In this document: one piece after another, positions 1 through 7,238 of the stretch | How the letters are laid out: the number at the start of each line of letters is the position of its first letter | Numbering within the stretch: the stretch's first letter is position 1 | NCBI GenBank assembly: GCA_946630765.1 | Contig: CAMOZF010000026.1 | Location: 1-11,528, forward strand | From: an uncultured Lachnospiraceae bacterium | GTDB lineage: Bacteria; Bacillota_A; Clostridia; Lachnospirales; Lachnospiraceae | DNA length: 11,528 bases | Reading direction: 5' to 3' | Notes under the pieces: generated by a model | Databases searched by the model: none | What the model was told of the DNA's origin: nothing | What the model saw: only the letters and a program-made list of their open reading frames with translations | Made by a program: the position numbers and the translations under genes

Positions 1-78
1 GAAGCTGGCGCTTTCCACGATCTCTTCCGGATCCAGATCCAGCTGATCTACAAGAATCTCTCTGATTTTTTCTAACAT
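1..78 (-). CDS. acpP: Acyl carrier protein, N-terminal 26 residues (3' end outside window)
   Basis: The reverse strand from 78 encodes MLEKIREILVDQLDLDPEEI followed by VESASF, which matches the first helix and loop of bacterial acyl carrier proteins. ACP carries fatty-acyl chains on a phosphopantetheine arm in the cytosol during fatty acid synthesis. The modified serine (about residue 36, in a DSL motif) lies beyond the window edge, so function is inferred from the N-terminus only. An in-frame ATG also exists at 84, but the AAAGGAG Shine-Dalgarno almost touches it, while it sits 7 nt before the ATG at 78, so 78 is preferred. The gene follows ribF but has its own strong promoter at 142-170, so it is probably a separate transcription unit. 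A specialised carrier protein is possible, but the sequence looks like the housekeeping type. Confidence 0.85.
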   Translation of the reverse strand, partial: MLEKIREILVDQLDLDPEEIVESASF

Positions 79-141
79 TGCCATTCTCCTTTATGTAATT
101 GAATTGAAAATCCTGTCTCAACGAAGATGTCTTCTCTATCT

Positions 142-170
142 TATATACACGAATGCAGGCGGCTTGTCAA
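142..170 (-). promoter_or_regulatory. Sigma-A-type promoter for acpP
   Basis: On the minus strand there is a perfect -35 TTGACA (170-165), a 17-nt spacer and a -10 TATATA (147-142). The start point would fall near 135, giving a leader of about 57 nt that ends in an AAAGGAG ribosome binding site before the acpP ATG at 78. The -35 box begins 24 bases after the ribF stop codon. I see no hairpin with a T-run between ribF and this promoter, so read-through from ribF is also possible. Confidence 0.75.
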
Positions 171-193
171 CCATTAAAAAGCGGCACGATTCG

Positions 194-1096
194 TCAGTCA
201 AGATGCTGAAGGTCCAGTTTCATTTGATTTTTCAGTGCATCCAGACTTTCAAATTTTTTTTCGGGCCGGATAAATTTTTCGAAGAATACCCCGAGCTGCT
301 GTCCGTAGAGATTTTCGGAGATTCCGGGGTAATACACCTCAAGAAGCGGGTCGAGGCTCTCCTGCACGGTCGGTTTCGTGCCGAGATTTGCAAGTCCCCG
401 GATCCACTGTCCGTGAAGAAGGGTCCGGATCTGGTACACGCCGAAGCACGGCAGGTATTTGTCCGGGTCCGGACGGATATTCGCGGTCGGAAAGCCGAGC
501 TTTCCCGCGAGGTGCATGCCGTTTATGACCGTGCCGCGGATCTCGTAGGGACGGCCGCAGAGCTTTTCCACATCCGCGATCTGCCCCAGGTCAAGAAGCG
601 TGCGGATTCTCGTACTGGAGATCACGGATCCGTCTGCCGATGTCAGGGACGGAACGGTTTCGCAGCTGAAGCCGAATTCCTCGGCGTTCGCCGAGAGAAA
701 TGCCGGACTGCCCTTTCTGTCTCTGCCGAAGCGGAAATCCTCGCCGCAGACGATATAGGCCGCGTGCAGCTTCTGAAGAAGAATATCTGTGAGGAAGCGC
801 TCCGCCTCGGTTTTCGCAAATTCTTCCGTAAAAGGAATGCGAAGAAGAAGCTCTGTCCCGAAGGCTTCGAGGATGTCCTCCTCTTCCCGGTTGGTCAGGA
901 GGCAGTTTCGCATGCTGCCGCCGTTTTTGTTCATTTCGATGGAGACGACTGCCGGGATCAGGCCTTCTTCTTTTTTCTCGGAAATCTTCTGAAGAAGCAT
1001 CTGATGGCCAAGATGCAGGCCGTCGAATTTGCCGATCGTGACCGCGGTTTTTCCGCGGATCTCCGACAGGCTTTCAAGATTGTTGTATATCTGCAT
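194..1096 (-). CDS. ribF: Bifunctional riboflavin kinase / FAD synthetase (RibF)
   Basis: RibF phosphorylates riboflavin to FMN and then adenylylates FMN to FAD in the cytosol. The 300-residue product has the usual family length and both domains. The N-terminal nucleotidyltransferase shows GKFDGLHLGH (residues 22-31), CGEDFRFG (about 117-124) and SSTRIR (about 160-165). The C-terminal flavokinase shows LGFPTANI (200-207), GVY (219-221), the GLANLGTKPTV stretch (234-244) and the LEV segment (about 252-254) whose Glu matches the expected catalytic base. I chose ATG at 1096 because GGAG lies 6 nt upstream and the product then begins MQIYNNLES, in register with family N-termini. A GTG at 1144 overlaps the truB stop but has no ribosome binding site. 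It is the last gene of the operon, 44 nt after truB with a hairpin in the gap. No FMN riboswitch is visible. Confidence 0.95.
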   Translation of the reverse strand: MQIYNNLESLSEIRGKTAVTIGKFDGLHLGHQMLLQKISEKKEEGLIPAVVSIEMNKNGGSMRNCLLTNREEEDILEAFGTELLLRIPFTEEFAKTEAERFLTDILLQKLHAAYIVCGEDFRFGRDRKGSPAFLSANAEEFGFSCETVPSLTSADGSVISSTRIRTLLDLGQIADVEKLCGRPYEIRGTVINGMHLAGKLGFPTANIRPDPDKYLPCFGVYQIRTLLHGQWIRGLANLGTKPTVQESLDPLLEVYYPGISENLYGQQLGVFFEKFIRPEKKFESLDALKNQMKLDLQHLD

Positions 1097-1118
1097 TTTT
1101 CTCTCCGCCCGCAGCAGG

Positions 1119-1140
1119 AAATCCGGCAGAGGCCGGATTT
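1119..1140 (-). other. Intercistronic hairpin between truB and ribF
   Basis: A perfect 9-bp inverted repeat, AAATCCGGC and GCCGGATTT with a 4-base CTCT loop, starts directly after the truB TGA. Only three T follow the stem, so it is at best a weak terminator. It could work in either direction because the stem has A-run and T-run ends, or it could protect or expose mRNA ends. It lies upstream of the ribF Shine-Dalgarno and does not cover it. The structure is seen in the sequence; any role is inference. Confidence 0.55.
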
Positions 1141-2037
1141 TCACTGCGGAAGAAACATTTTATCAGGTTTGTAGAGATCTTCGTCCGGGTAATAACGGTA
1201 GACGCCCATAAAGCGGCCGTCCGGATCGCAGACCTTGATGCGGCTCGTTTCGGTATCATCTGGAAGTCCCTCAAAATCCTCCCGCCGGAGCCGGTTTCCG
1301 TTCATAAGAAGCTTTGAGGCTTCCGGTTTTACACAGAAGGACGGATACGGAAGGACGGACTCTACCGGGAGGATCCAGTCATTGAGAAGCCCCCGGTCTC
1401 TTGCTTCCTCGATCTCCGAAAGCGTATGTGCCTGGTCGATCAGAAATTCGCCGTGTCTCAGACGCCGAAGTGAACTCATGCAGGCGCCGCAGCCGAGCTT
1501 TTTTCCGATGTCCGCACAGAGCGTCCGGATATAGGTGCCTTTTTCACAGGAAACCGTGAAACGGGCGTTCGGAAGATCTATTTCGTTGATCAAGATGTCG
1601 TCGATCCGAAGCCGCACGGGCTGTCGTTCGATGACAATGCCTTTTCTCGCAAGCTCGTAGAGCTTTTTTCCGTCGACCTTTTTCGCGGAAACCATCGGCG
1701 GAATCTGATCGTAGTCGCCGATAAAGGACAGAATGGCTTCCCGAAGCATCTCTTCCGAAACATCGGGCGTCGTTTCCCGAAGAACCGTTCCGAAAATGTC
1801 CTCGGTATCCGTTTCCACCCCAAGCAGGATTCCGGCCTCATAGACCTTCCGCTCGTCCGGAAGATAGTCGCAGAGTCTGGTCGCGCTTCCCAGAAAAACC
1901 GGAAGGACGCCTGTCGCCTGAGGGTCCAGCGTTCCGCCGTGCCCGATCTTCTTCATGTGCAGAATGCCGCGCAGCTTCGCAACGACGTCAAAGGAGGTGA
2001 AGTCCTTCTCCTTGTCGACAAGGATCACACCGTCCAT
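1141..2037 (-). CDS. truB: tRNA pseudouridine(55) synthase TruB
   Basis: TruB isomerises U55 to pseudouridine in the T-loop of nearly all elongator tRNAs and also helps tRNA fold. The 298-residue product has the family's catalytic motif GGTLDPQATGVLP with the nucleophile Asp38. It also has the KVYEAGI segment with Tyr66, the SAKKVDGKKLYELARKG segment (about 117-133) and EKGTYIRTL (165-173), all typical of TruB. The remaining ~70 C-terminal residues fit a PUA-like RNA-binding tail, though this part is weakly conserved. The ATG at 2037 shares its first two bases' neighbourhood with the nrnA stop (TGATG), so the two genes overlap by one base and are probably translationally coupled. GGAGG lies 10 nt upstream. 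Position between nrnA and ribF is the standard arrangement in Firmicute nusA-infB operons. Confidence 0.97.
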   Translation of the reverse strand: MDGVILVDKEKDFTSFDVVAKLRGILHMKKIGHGGTLDPQATGVLPVFLGSATRLCDYLPDERKVYEAGILLGVETDTEDIFGTVLRETTPDVSEEMLREAILSFIGDYDQIPPMVSAKKVDGKKLYELARKGIVIERQPVRLRIDDILINEIDLPNARFTVSCEKGTYIRTLCADIGKKLGCGACMSSLRRLRHGEFLIDQAHTLSEIEEARDRGLLNDWILPVESVLPYPSFCVKPEASKLLMNGNRLRREDFEGLPDDTETSRIKVCDPDGRFMGVYRYYPDEDLYKPDKMFLPQ

Positions 2038-2990
2038 CAGTTCGACGCCTCCGCGATCTGACGCCGCACGATCTCTGTCACTTCCTCAAGCGGCTGATCA
2101 AAGGAAAAGCCGGCCGCACGAATGTGTCCGCCGCCGCCGAAGGTCTGAGCGATCGCGGCGACATTCACGTCGGATTTGGAACGGAGACTGCCCTTCCAGC
2201 TGCCGTCCGTGAACTGGTACATGAACATCACCACGTCGGCTTCGCGGACCTCATTCATATAGGCGACAACGCCGCCAAGTTCCGTCGCGGAGACGCCGAA
2301 ATCCTGCTGCATCTTCAGATCGCAGCTTCCGACCAGGAAACGTTCCTTCTGGAAAAGCGTGCTTCTCGCGACAATTTCGCCGGTGATTTTCATCTCCTCA
2401 TAGGATTTCTCGGTAAAGGACTTTTCCACAATTTTCGAGAAGGGAATCCCGCGGGCAATCAGGTCCGAGACAATGTTCAGCGTGTCCGGAGAGACATTGT
2501 CGAAACGGAGCGCCCCCGTATCGTGGATAATGCCCGTATAAAGGCAGACCGCGGTATCGAAATCGATCCGATCCGGGGAAAGCATCCTGTAGAGCACCTC
2601 GCAGGCCGAGGAAGCATTCGGCAGGATGATATTTTCGCCGGCAAAGCCGGGATTTGTGGCGTGGTGGTCGATACAGACGGTTTTTCCACAGTTCAGAAAG
2701 GCCTGCTTTCCGGCGCCGATCCGCTCAACAGTGGAGGCGTCGAGCGAGATCACGAGGTCGAAATTCTCCCCTTCGCCCTCGTCCTCCCGCACCGGCTGGT
2801 TCTCGATCAGAAAACGGATGCCGAAGGGAAGTTCGCCCAAAAAAGGGACAACCCGCAGATCCGGAATATTGTCCCTCAGATAATGATATGCCGCCATGAC
2901 AGAACCCGCGCAGTCGCCGTCGGGACGCACATGGCCCACGACAGCGACTGAACGGACGTCGTTATTAATAAAATCCAGAAGATTACTCAT
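2037..2990 (-). CDS. nrnA: Bifunctional oligoribonuclease / pAp phosphatase NrnA (DHH family)
   Basis: NrnA-type DHH/DHHA1 phosphoesterases degrade 2-5 nt RNAs from the end and remove the 3' phosphate of pAp, replacing Orn and CysQ in many Firmicutes. The 317-residue product has the metal-binding motifs in order: GHVRPDGDC (19-27), DAS (84-86), DHH (108-110) and IIHDTGALRF (154-163). The DHHA1 substrate-binding loop GGGGHIRAAG is at 285-294. The ATG at 2990 is chosen because GGAG sits 6 nt upstream and the product then starts MSNLLDFIN like its relatives; an in-frame upstream start at 3059 would add 23 lysine/arginine-rich residues lying inside rbfA and lacks support. The start overlaps the end of rbfA by 8 bases. 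A c-di-AMP/pGpG-hydrolysing relative is the main alternative, but operon position favours NrnA. Confidence 0.93.
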   Translation of the reverse strand: MSNLLDFINNDVRSVAVVGHVRPDGDCAGSVMAAYHYLRDNIPDLRVVPFLGELPFGIRFLIENQPVREDEGEGENFDLVISLDASTVERIGAGKQAFLNCGKTVCIDHHATNPGFAGENIILPNASSACEVLYRMLSPDRIDFDTAVCLYTGIIHDTGALRFDNVSPDTLNIVSDLIARGIPFSKIVEKSFTEKSYEEMKITGEIVARSTLFQKERFLVGSCDLKMQQDFGVSATELGGVVAYMNEVREADVVMFMYQFTDGSWKGSLRSKSDVNVAAIAQTFGGGGHIRAAGFSFDQPLEEVTEIVRRQIAEASN

Positions 2991-3390
2991 CACTTTCTCC
3001 GTCTTCTTCTGCTTTTCGCGCTTCGATTGCGGCGCGGTCTCTTTCCGCAACCTCCTCAATCAGCCTGGACATCCGGATGCCCCGTTCGATGCTTTCGTCT
3101 TCGATGAAGCGAAGCTCCGGCGTGTTTCTCAAATTGATCGTCTGGGCCAGCTCCCTTCTGATAAAGGGCGCCGCGCTGCGGAGGCCTTCCATGGTTTCTT
3201 TACGGACTTCTTCATCCGCAAGAACGGAAATATATGCCTTGCAGATCTTCAGATCCGTCGTGACTTCACACGCCGTGACCGAAGTCATCGGGGAAACGCG
3301 GGGATCTTTCAGCTCGCGGCTGATGATGAGCTGCAGTTCCTTCTGAACCTCATGATTAATGCGCAGTGAACGCATGCTCCCTTTTTTCAT
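2983..3390 (-). CDS. rbfA: 30S ribosome-binding factor A (RbfA)
   Basis: RbfA is a single KH-fold (type II) protein that binds the 30S subunit near helix 1 of 16S rRNA and supports late maturation and cold growth. The 135-residue product begins with the family pattern RINHEVQKELQLIIS (10-24) and KDPRV (28-32). It carries the conserved C-terminal core stretch LRNTPELRFIEDESIERG (87-104), followed by helix MSRLIEEV. The last ~20 residues are highly charged and acidic and are likely disordered. ATG at 3390 has AAAGGAG 6 nt upstream. It lies 30 nt after infB, with no terminator-like element between, and overlaps nrnA by 8 bases, so it is co-transcribed. Confidence 0.96.
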   Translation of the reverse strand: MKKGSMRSLRINHEVQKELQLIISRELKDPRVSPMTSVTACEVTTDLKICKAYISVLADEEVRKETMEGLRSAAPFIRRELAQTINLRNTPELRFIEDESIERGIRMSRLIEEVAERDRAAIEARKAEEDGESDE

Positions 3391-3420
3391 AACCCGCTCC
3401 TTTCACAGCCCCAGGATCGA

Positions 3421-6400
3421 TCAGGTGCGCTCCACCTGAACCATCTTGTAGGCTTCAATCTGGTCGCCTTCCTGAATATCGTTGAATTTCTCGAAGACGA
3501 TACCGCATTCAAAGCCTTCGCGGACTTCCTTCACGTCATCCTTGAAGCGCTTCAGGGATGCCAGAGGTCCTTCGAAGATCTGGACGCCGTCACGCGTGAC
3601 ACGCGCGCTGCAGCCGCGTTCGAGCGTTCCGTTCAATACATAGGAACCTGCAATCGTACCGACGCCGGAAGCCTTGAAGGTCATGCGCACTTCGGCATGG
3701 CCGAGGACCTTTTCCTCGTAAACCGGCGCGAGCATGCCTTTCATCGCGGACTCGACGTCCTCGATTGCCTGATAAATGACCTTATACAGCCGAAGGTCCA
3801 CATGCTCCTGATCCGCCAGAATCTTGGCCTGGTTGTCAGGACGCACATTGAAGCCGATCACGATCGCGTTCGAGGCGGAGGCGAGCGAAACGTCGGATTC
3901 GTTGATCAGACCGACGCCGCCGTGAATAACCTTGACCTGAACCTCTTCGTTCGAGAGCTTCTCCAGAGACTGTCTGACCGCCTCGACGGAGCCCTGCACA
4001 TCGGCCTTGACGATGAGCGGGAGTTCCTTGATGTTGCCGGCCTGGATCTGGTCGAACAGCGTATCAATACTGAGCTTCTGCCGGGTTTCGGCGAGCATCT
4101 TCTTCTTTTCTTCCGCGATAAAGGTTTCCGCGTAGCTTCTCGCATCACGCTCGTTCTTGTGGCCGATGCAGACTTCGCCGGCATTCGGCACGCCGTTGAG
4201 ACCGAGAATCTCCACAGGCGTCGAGGGTGTTGCGGACTTCATCGCGTTGCCGTCCGCATCGAGCATCGCACGGACGCGGCCGTAGAAGGAACCGGCGGAA
4301 ACGAAATCGCCGACCTTCATTGTACCCTTCTGTACGAGGACTGTTGCCACGGGACCGCGGCCCTTGTCGAGCTTGGCTTCGATCACGATACCGCGCATTT
4401 CACGGTTTGGATTGGCCTTGAGCTCCATCACCTCTGTCTGCAGCAGGATCATTTCCAGGAGTCCGTCGATATTCTCGCCGGTTTTCGCGGAAACCGGTAC
4501 GAAAATCGTGGATCCGCCCCAGTCTTCGGGGATCAGCTGATACTCGGCAAGCTCCTGCTTGACGCGGTCGATATTGGCAGCAGGCTTATCGATCTTGTTG
4601 ACTGCAACGATGACTTCGACACCGGCTGCTTTGGCGTGGTTGATTGCTTCAATGGTCTGCGGCATGACACCGTCGTCCGCAGCGACGACAAGGATCGCCA
4701 CGTCCGTTGCCTGCGCGCCGCGCATACGCATCGCGGTGAAGGCTTCATGACCGGGGGTGTCGAGGAAGGTGATCTTCTCGCCGTTCAGCTCGACCATGTA
4801 CGCACCGATGTGCTGCGTGATGCCGCCGGCCTCGCGGGCGGTGACATTGGTCTTACGGATCGCGTCAAGAAGCGAGGTCTTGCCGTGGTCGACGTGACCC
4901 ATGACACAGACGACCGGGGGACGCTTCACCATCAGGCTCTCGTCCTCTTCCTCCTCCTTGAGGAGCTCTTCAATGACGTCGACCTGGACCTCATGTTCAC
5001 AGAGAATATTGTATTCAAGTGCGACCTCTTCCGCCTCTTCATAGGAAAGCTCGGAATTGACGGTCAGCATCTTGCCCTGCAGGAACAGCTTCTTGATGAT
5101 GTCCGCAGGCTTCATCTTCATCTTTTCGGCAAGCTCCTTCAGGGTGATGACATCCGGAAGGGTAATCATCTTGATGACTTCCTCTTCTTTTCTCGGTGCC
5201 TGCGGCTTCTGATTTCTCTGGCTTGTCTTGCTCAGATTCTTGAAGTTTTCAGCTTTCTTGCCGGTGCGGTCACGGTCTGAACGCTGCCGGTCAAGTGCCT
5301 TGCCGTTGGTGTTGTTTTTCTTTCTGGAATCGTTCTTGCCGATGGCTGCGGTATCCGGTGCGGCCGGACGGCTGTCTCTTGAGAAACGGGAGCCCTGGCC
5401 CTGACCCTGTGCGGGACGGTTTCCGAAGCTGCGGTTCTGACCCTGTGCGGTTCTGTCGCCGGGTCTGCCCTGTCCCTGTCCCTGCGGACGCTGGGCACCG
5501 CCCTGACGGAATCCGGGACGGTCGCCGTTTCGGCGTTCGCCTGTCCGCTGCTGATTCTGAGATCCGAAGATCCCGCGCTGTGCGCCGCCCTGCTGGCGTC
5601 TTCCTTCGCCGGATCTGTCGCGGCTCTCGCCGTGCTTTTCGGCATTCTGCGCACGCAGCTCACGCGCTCTCGCTTCTTTCTCTTCCCGCTCCTTGTAGAC
5701 ATTGCGAAGCGGACCCATGTTGCGGTCGAAAATCGAACGCGCCGTGGGCTTCTCCTGTGCGGGCGCCGCTGCCTTTTCCTGGGCTTCCGGCTTCTTCACC
5801 GGCGCCTTTGCGGTTTCTTTCTCCGCTGCGGCTGCGCTGCTGTCCTGCGCTTTTTCGGCAGGCGCTTCAGCCTTCACTTCAGGTGTCTGAAGCTTTTCTT
5901 CCTGAACGGCTGCGGGCTTCTTCTCCGGCGCAGTGTTCTCCGGATTAACGGGTTTTACAGAAGGCGCCGGTTCTCTTGTCTCCTGAACGGGGACATTCTC
6001 CGCCTGAACAGGATTCAGGTTCTGCTCCTTCACTGCCGGCACTTCCTCGCCGCGGACCGTTTCCTCCGGACGCTTCTTCGGTACAGGTGCGTCCTTCTTC
6101 TGAGTCGGCATTTCACGCGCGTAATCGCGGTACTGTTCCGCGGTTGTCGGAACATTCGGACGGATCACACGGCGCTCGCCGCCGCGGTTGTCACGCTGCT
6201 GTCCCTGCGGCGCCCGGCGGTTTCCTGCCGCAGCGCTGCCTTCTGTGCCGGTTTTCCGCTCTCTTCCCTGCTGGGACTTTGAGCCGGAACCGCTCGTATT
6301 CATGAATTTCTTACCGAAACTGGAGTTCTCCGGTCGGAAAAGAAGAACGGGTTTTTTCTTTTTCGGCTGTCCTTCGGAAGCTGCGGGCGCTTTCTCCTTC

Positions 6401-6642
6401 TCCGGCTTATTTACCGGCGCGGCTTTCTTTTCTGCCTCTTTATTCTCGGAATGTTCTGACACTTCTTTACTCACCTTTTTCTCCTCTTTTTTTACGGGTG
6501 CGGCAAATTCTGCGCGAACCCTGGCTGCGTCACTTTCTTCTATACCGGAAGCCGGTTTCAGATCGCCGCCGAGAAAATCAATGATTTTCGCACTGTCGGC
6601 ACCGGTTTCCTTCGCAAGTTCATAGATTCTGATCTTTGCCAT
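3421..6642 (-). CDS. infB: Translation initiation factor IF-2
   Basis: IF2 is the GTPase that brings fMet-tRNA to the 30S subunit and drives subunit joining. The 1073-residue product has an IF2-N domain at about 1-50 ([14 protein letters not shown]) and a long low-complexity linker at about 51-485. A second IF2-N domain follows at about 489-552 ([21 protein letters not shown]). The G domain shows GHVDHGKT (582-589), GGIT (606-609), DTPGH (628-632), NKID (682-685) and SAK (718-720). Domains II-IV fill the rest and end in the fMet-tRNA-binding C2 region. It is much longer than the ~716 residues of B. subtilis IF2, entirely because of the linker, first Lys/Ala/Pro/Glu-rich, then Arg/Gly/Gln-rich. 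ATG at 6642 has GGAGGG 7 nt upstream and overlaps the end of ylxQ by 23 bases. Shorter internal-start forms, known in E. coli, are possible, but I see no strong internal Shine-Dalgarno. Confidence 0.98.
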   Translation of the reverse strand: MAKIRIYELAKETGADSAKIIDFLGGDLKPASGIEESDAARVRAEFAAPVKKEEKKVSKEVSEHSENKEAEKKAAPVNKPEKEKAPAASEGQPKKKKPVLLFRPENSSFGKKFMNTSGSGSKSQQGRERKTGTEGSAAAGNRRAPQGQQRDNRGGERRVIRPNVPTTAEQYRDYAREMPTQKKDAPVPKKRPEETVRGEEVPAVKEQNLNPVQAENVPVQETREPAPSVKPVNPENTAPEKKPAAVQEEKLQTPEVKAEAPAEKAQDSSAAAAEKETAKAPVKKPEAQEKAAAPAQEKPTARSIFDRNMGPLRNVYKEREEKEARARELRAQNAEKHGESRDRSGEGRRQQGGAQRGIFGSQNQQRTGERRNGDRPGFRQGGAQRPQGQGQGRPGDRTAQGQNRSFGNRPAQGQGQGSRFSRDSRPAAPDTAAIGKNDSRKKNNTNGKALDRQRSDRDRTGKKAENFKNLSKTSQRNQKPQAPRKEEEVIKMITLPDVITLKELAEKMKMKPADIIKKLFLQGKMLTVNSELSYEEAEEVALEYNILCEHEVQVDVIEELLKEEEEDESLMVKRPPVVCVMGHVDHGKTSLLDAIRKTNVTAREAGGITQHIGAYMVELNGEKITFLDTPGHEAFTAMRMRGAQATDVAILVVAADDGVMPQTIEAINHAKAAGVEVIVAVNKIDKPAANIDRVKQELAEYQLIPEDWGGSTIFVPVSAKTGENIDGLLEMILLQTEVMELKANPNREMRGIVIEAKLDKGRGPVATVLVQKGTMKVGDFVSAGSFYGRVRAMLDADGNAMKSATPSTPVEILGLNGVPNAGEVCIGHKNERDARSYAETFIAEEKKKMLAETRQKLSIDTLFDQIQAGNIKELPLIVKADVQGSVEAVRQSLEKLSNEEVQVKVIHGGVGLINESDVSLASASNAIVIGFNVRPDNQAKILADQEHVDLRLYKVIYQAIEDVESAMKGMLAPVYEEKVLGHAEVRMTFKASGVGTIAGSYVLNGTLERGCSARVTRDGVQIFEGPLASLKRFKDDVKEVREGFECGIVFEKFNDIQEGDQIEAYKMVQVERT
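5401..5450 (-). repeat. Short direct repeats within the infB linker
   Basis: The 14-base word ctgaccctgtgcgg (plus-strand reading) occurs at 5401-5414 and 5437-5450. Related ccctgtccctg units follow at about 5470-5485. They encode the AQGQ and GQGQ runs of the Arg/Gly/Gln-rich part of the IF2 linker. Such near-repeats can change copy number by slippage and would keep the reading frame when units are multiples of three. Confidence 0.6.
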
Positions 6643-6958
6643 TTGCCTGCCCTCCGATCTTCTGATCCAGTTTCTTCAGTAACGATGCTGCAAAGCCCTG
6701 ATCCGTGACGGCGGCGCTTGCGCGCAGCTGTTCACCGATCGCATGACCAAGAGCCTCTTTGTCTGCATAGAATCTGCAGGGAACTCCATAGCTTGCGCAT
6801 TTGTCCGTAAACAGTTTTTTTGTATTTGAAGACGCGTCCTCCGCCACAATGACCAGATGTGCCTTCCCCTGTTTCACCGCCTTTTCTGCGGCAAATTCTC
6901 CGGAGACGACAGATCCGGCGCGTCTTGCAAGCCCTAAAAGCGACAGTATATTATCCAA
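6620..6958 (-). CDS. ylxQ: L7Ae-family ribosome-associated protein YlxQ
   Basis: This 112-residue protein belongs to the L7Ae/L30e/S12e/Gadd45 fold, whose members bind kink-turn RNA. Family signatures seen are [14 protein letters not shown] (8-21), the [13 protein letters not shown] segment (36-48), the TDKC motif (51-54) and AAVTDQGFA (82-90). The B. subtilis relative binds K-turns, but its cellular role is not well defined. The start is a TTG at 6958: the frame is closed by a stop a few codons upstream, no ATG or GTG is available early in the frame, and GGAG lies 4 nt before it. The start overlaps the rnpM stop by 8 bases, and the gene's end overlaps infB by 23 bases, both consistent with coupled translation. 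The C-terminal ~14 residues beyond the fold are polar and unmatched. Confidence 0.92.
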   Translation of the reverse strand: MDNILSLLGLARRAGSVVSGEFAAEKAVKQGKAHLVIVAEDASSNTKKLFTDKCASYGVPCRFYADKEALGHAIGEQLRASAAVTDQGFAASLLKKLDQKIGGQANGKDQNL

Positions 6959-7220
6959 TCTGCTCCGAAAGCTCCCTTCGTATCATTTCGACCACGGAAT
7001 CGTCCACCTTCATTGAAAATGCGCGGTCAAGCGCGTGCTTTTTCTGAAGGTTCTCGATGCATTCCGGCTTACGGCAGATGTAGGCGCCCCGGCCGTTCAT
7101 CTTACCGCCGGGATCGACCGAGATCTGCGTATCGGAACGCACGATCCGTATCAGCATTTTTTTGTCCTGCATTTCTCCGCAGACAATGCACATACGCTGC
7201 GGAATCTTTTTTTTATTCAA
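6951..7220 (-). CDS. rnpM: RNase P modulator RnpM (YlxR family)
   Basis: YlxR/RnpM is a small basic RNA-binding protein next to nusA in Firmicutes; the B. subtilis protein has been reported to bind the RNase P RNA and modulate its activity. The 89-residue product shows the family features KKIPQRMCIVCGE (4-16), MLIRIVRSD (22-30), SVDPGGKMNGRGAY (34-47) and a C-terminal helical end. The start is a TTG at 7220 giving MNKKKIPQR, which matches the family N-terminus; GGAG lies 11 nt upstream, a long but workable distance. An ATG at 7193 would delete conserved residues and has no ribosome binding site. The gene begins 18 nt after nusA. Four cysteines (11, 14, 49, 54) form two pairs and could be a metal site, which is inference. 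Confidence 0.93.
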   Translation of the reverse strand: MNKKKIPQRMCIVCGEMQDKKMLIRIVRSDTQISVDPGGKMNGRGAYICRKPECIENLQKKHALDRAFSMKVDDSVVEMIRRELSEQIG

Positions 7221-7238
7221 AGCGTTTAAAGCTCCTGT

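Noticed and set aside
82..84. ATG at 84 as the acpP start
   Set aside because: The Shine-Dalgarno is only one base away from it; spacing to ATG at 78 is normal, and MLEKI is the usual ACP beginning.
194..1144. GTG at 1144 as the ribF start (GTGA overlap with truB)
   Set aside because: There is no Shine-Dalgarno before it, it would place a perfect hairpin inside the coding region, and ATG at 1096 has GGAG and a family-like N-terminus.
104..1174. A 356-codon open frame on the plus strand opposite ribF, and similar long frames opposite nrnA and nusA
   Set aside because: They mirror well-supported minus-strand genes with clear motifs, and their translations show no family resemblance.
2037..3059. 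Longer nrnA starting at 3059
   Set aside because: The extra 23 residues are Lys/Arg-rich, lie within rbfA and match no NrnA N-terminus; ATG at 2990 has a good ribosome binding site.
3697..5280. A 527-codon open frame on the plus strand opposite infB
   Set aside because: It is antisense to the conserved IF2 G domain and C-terminal domains, has no recognisable domain and no supporting ribosome binding site; it arises from codon bias of infB.
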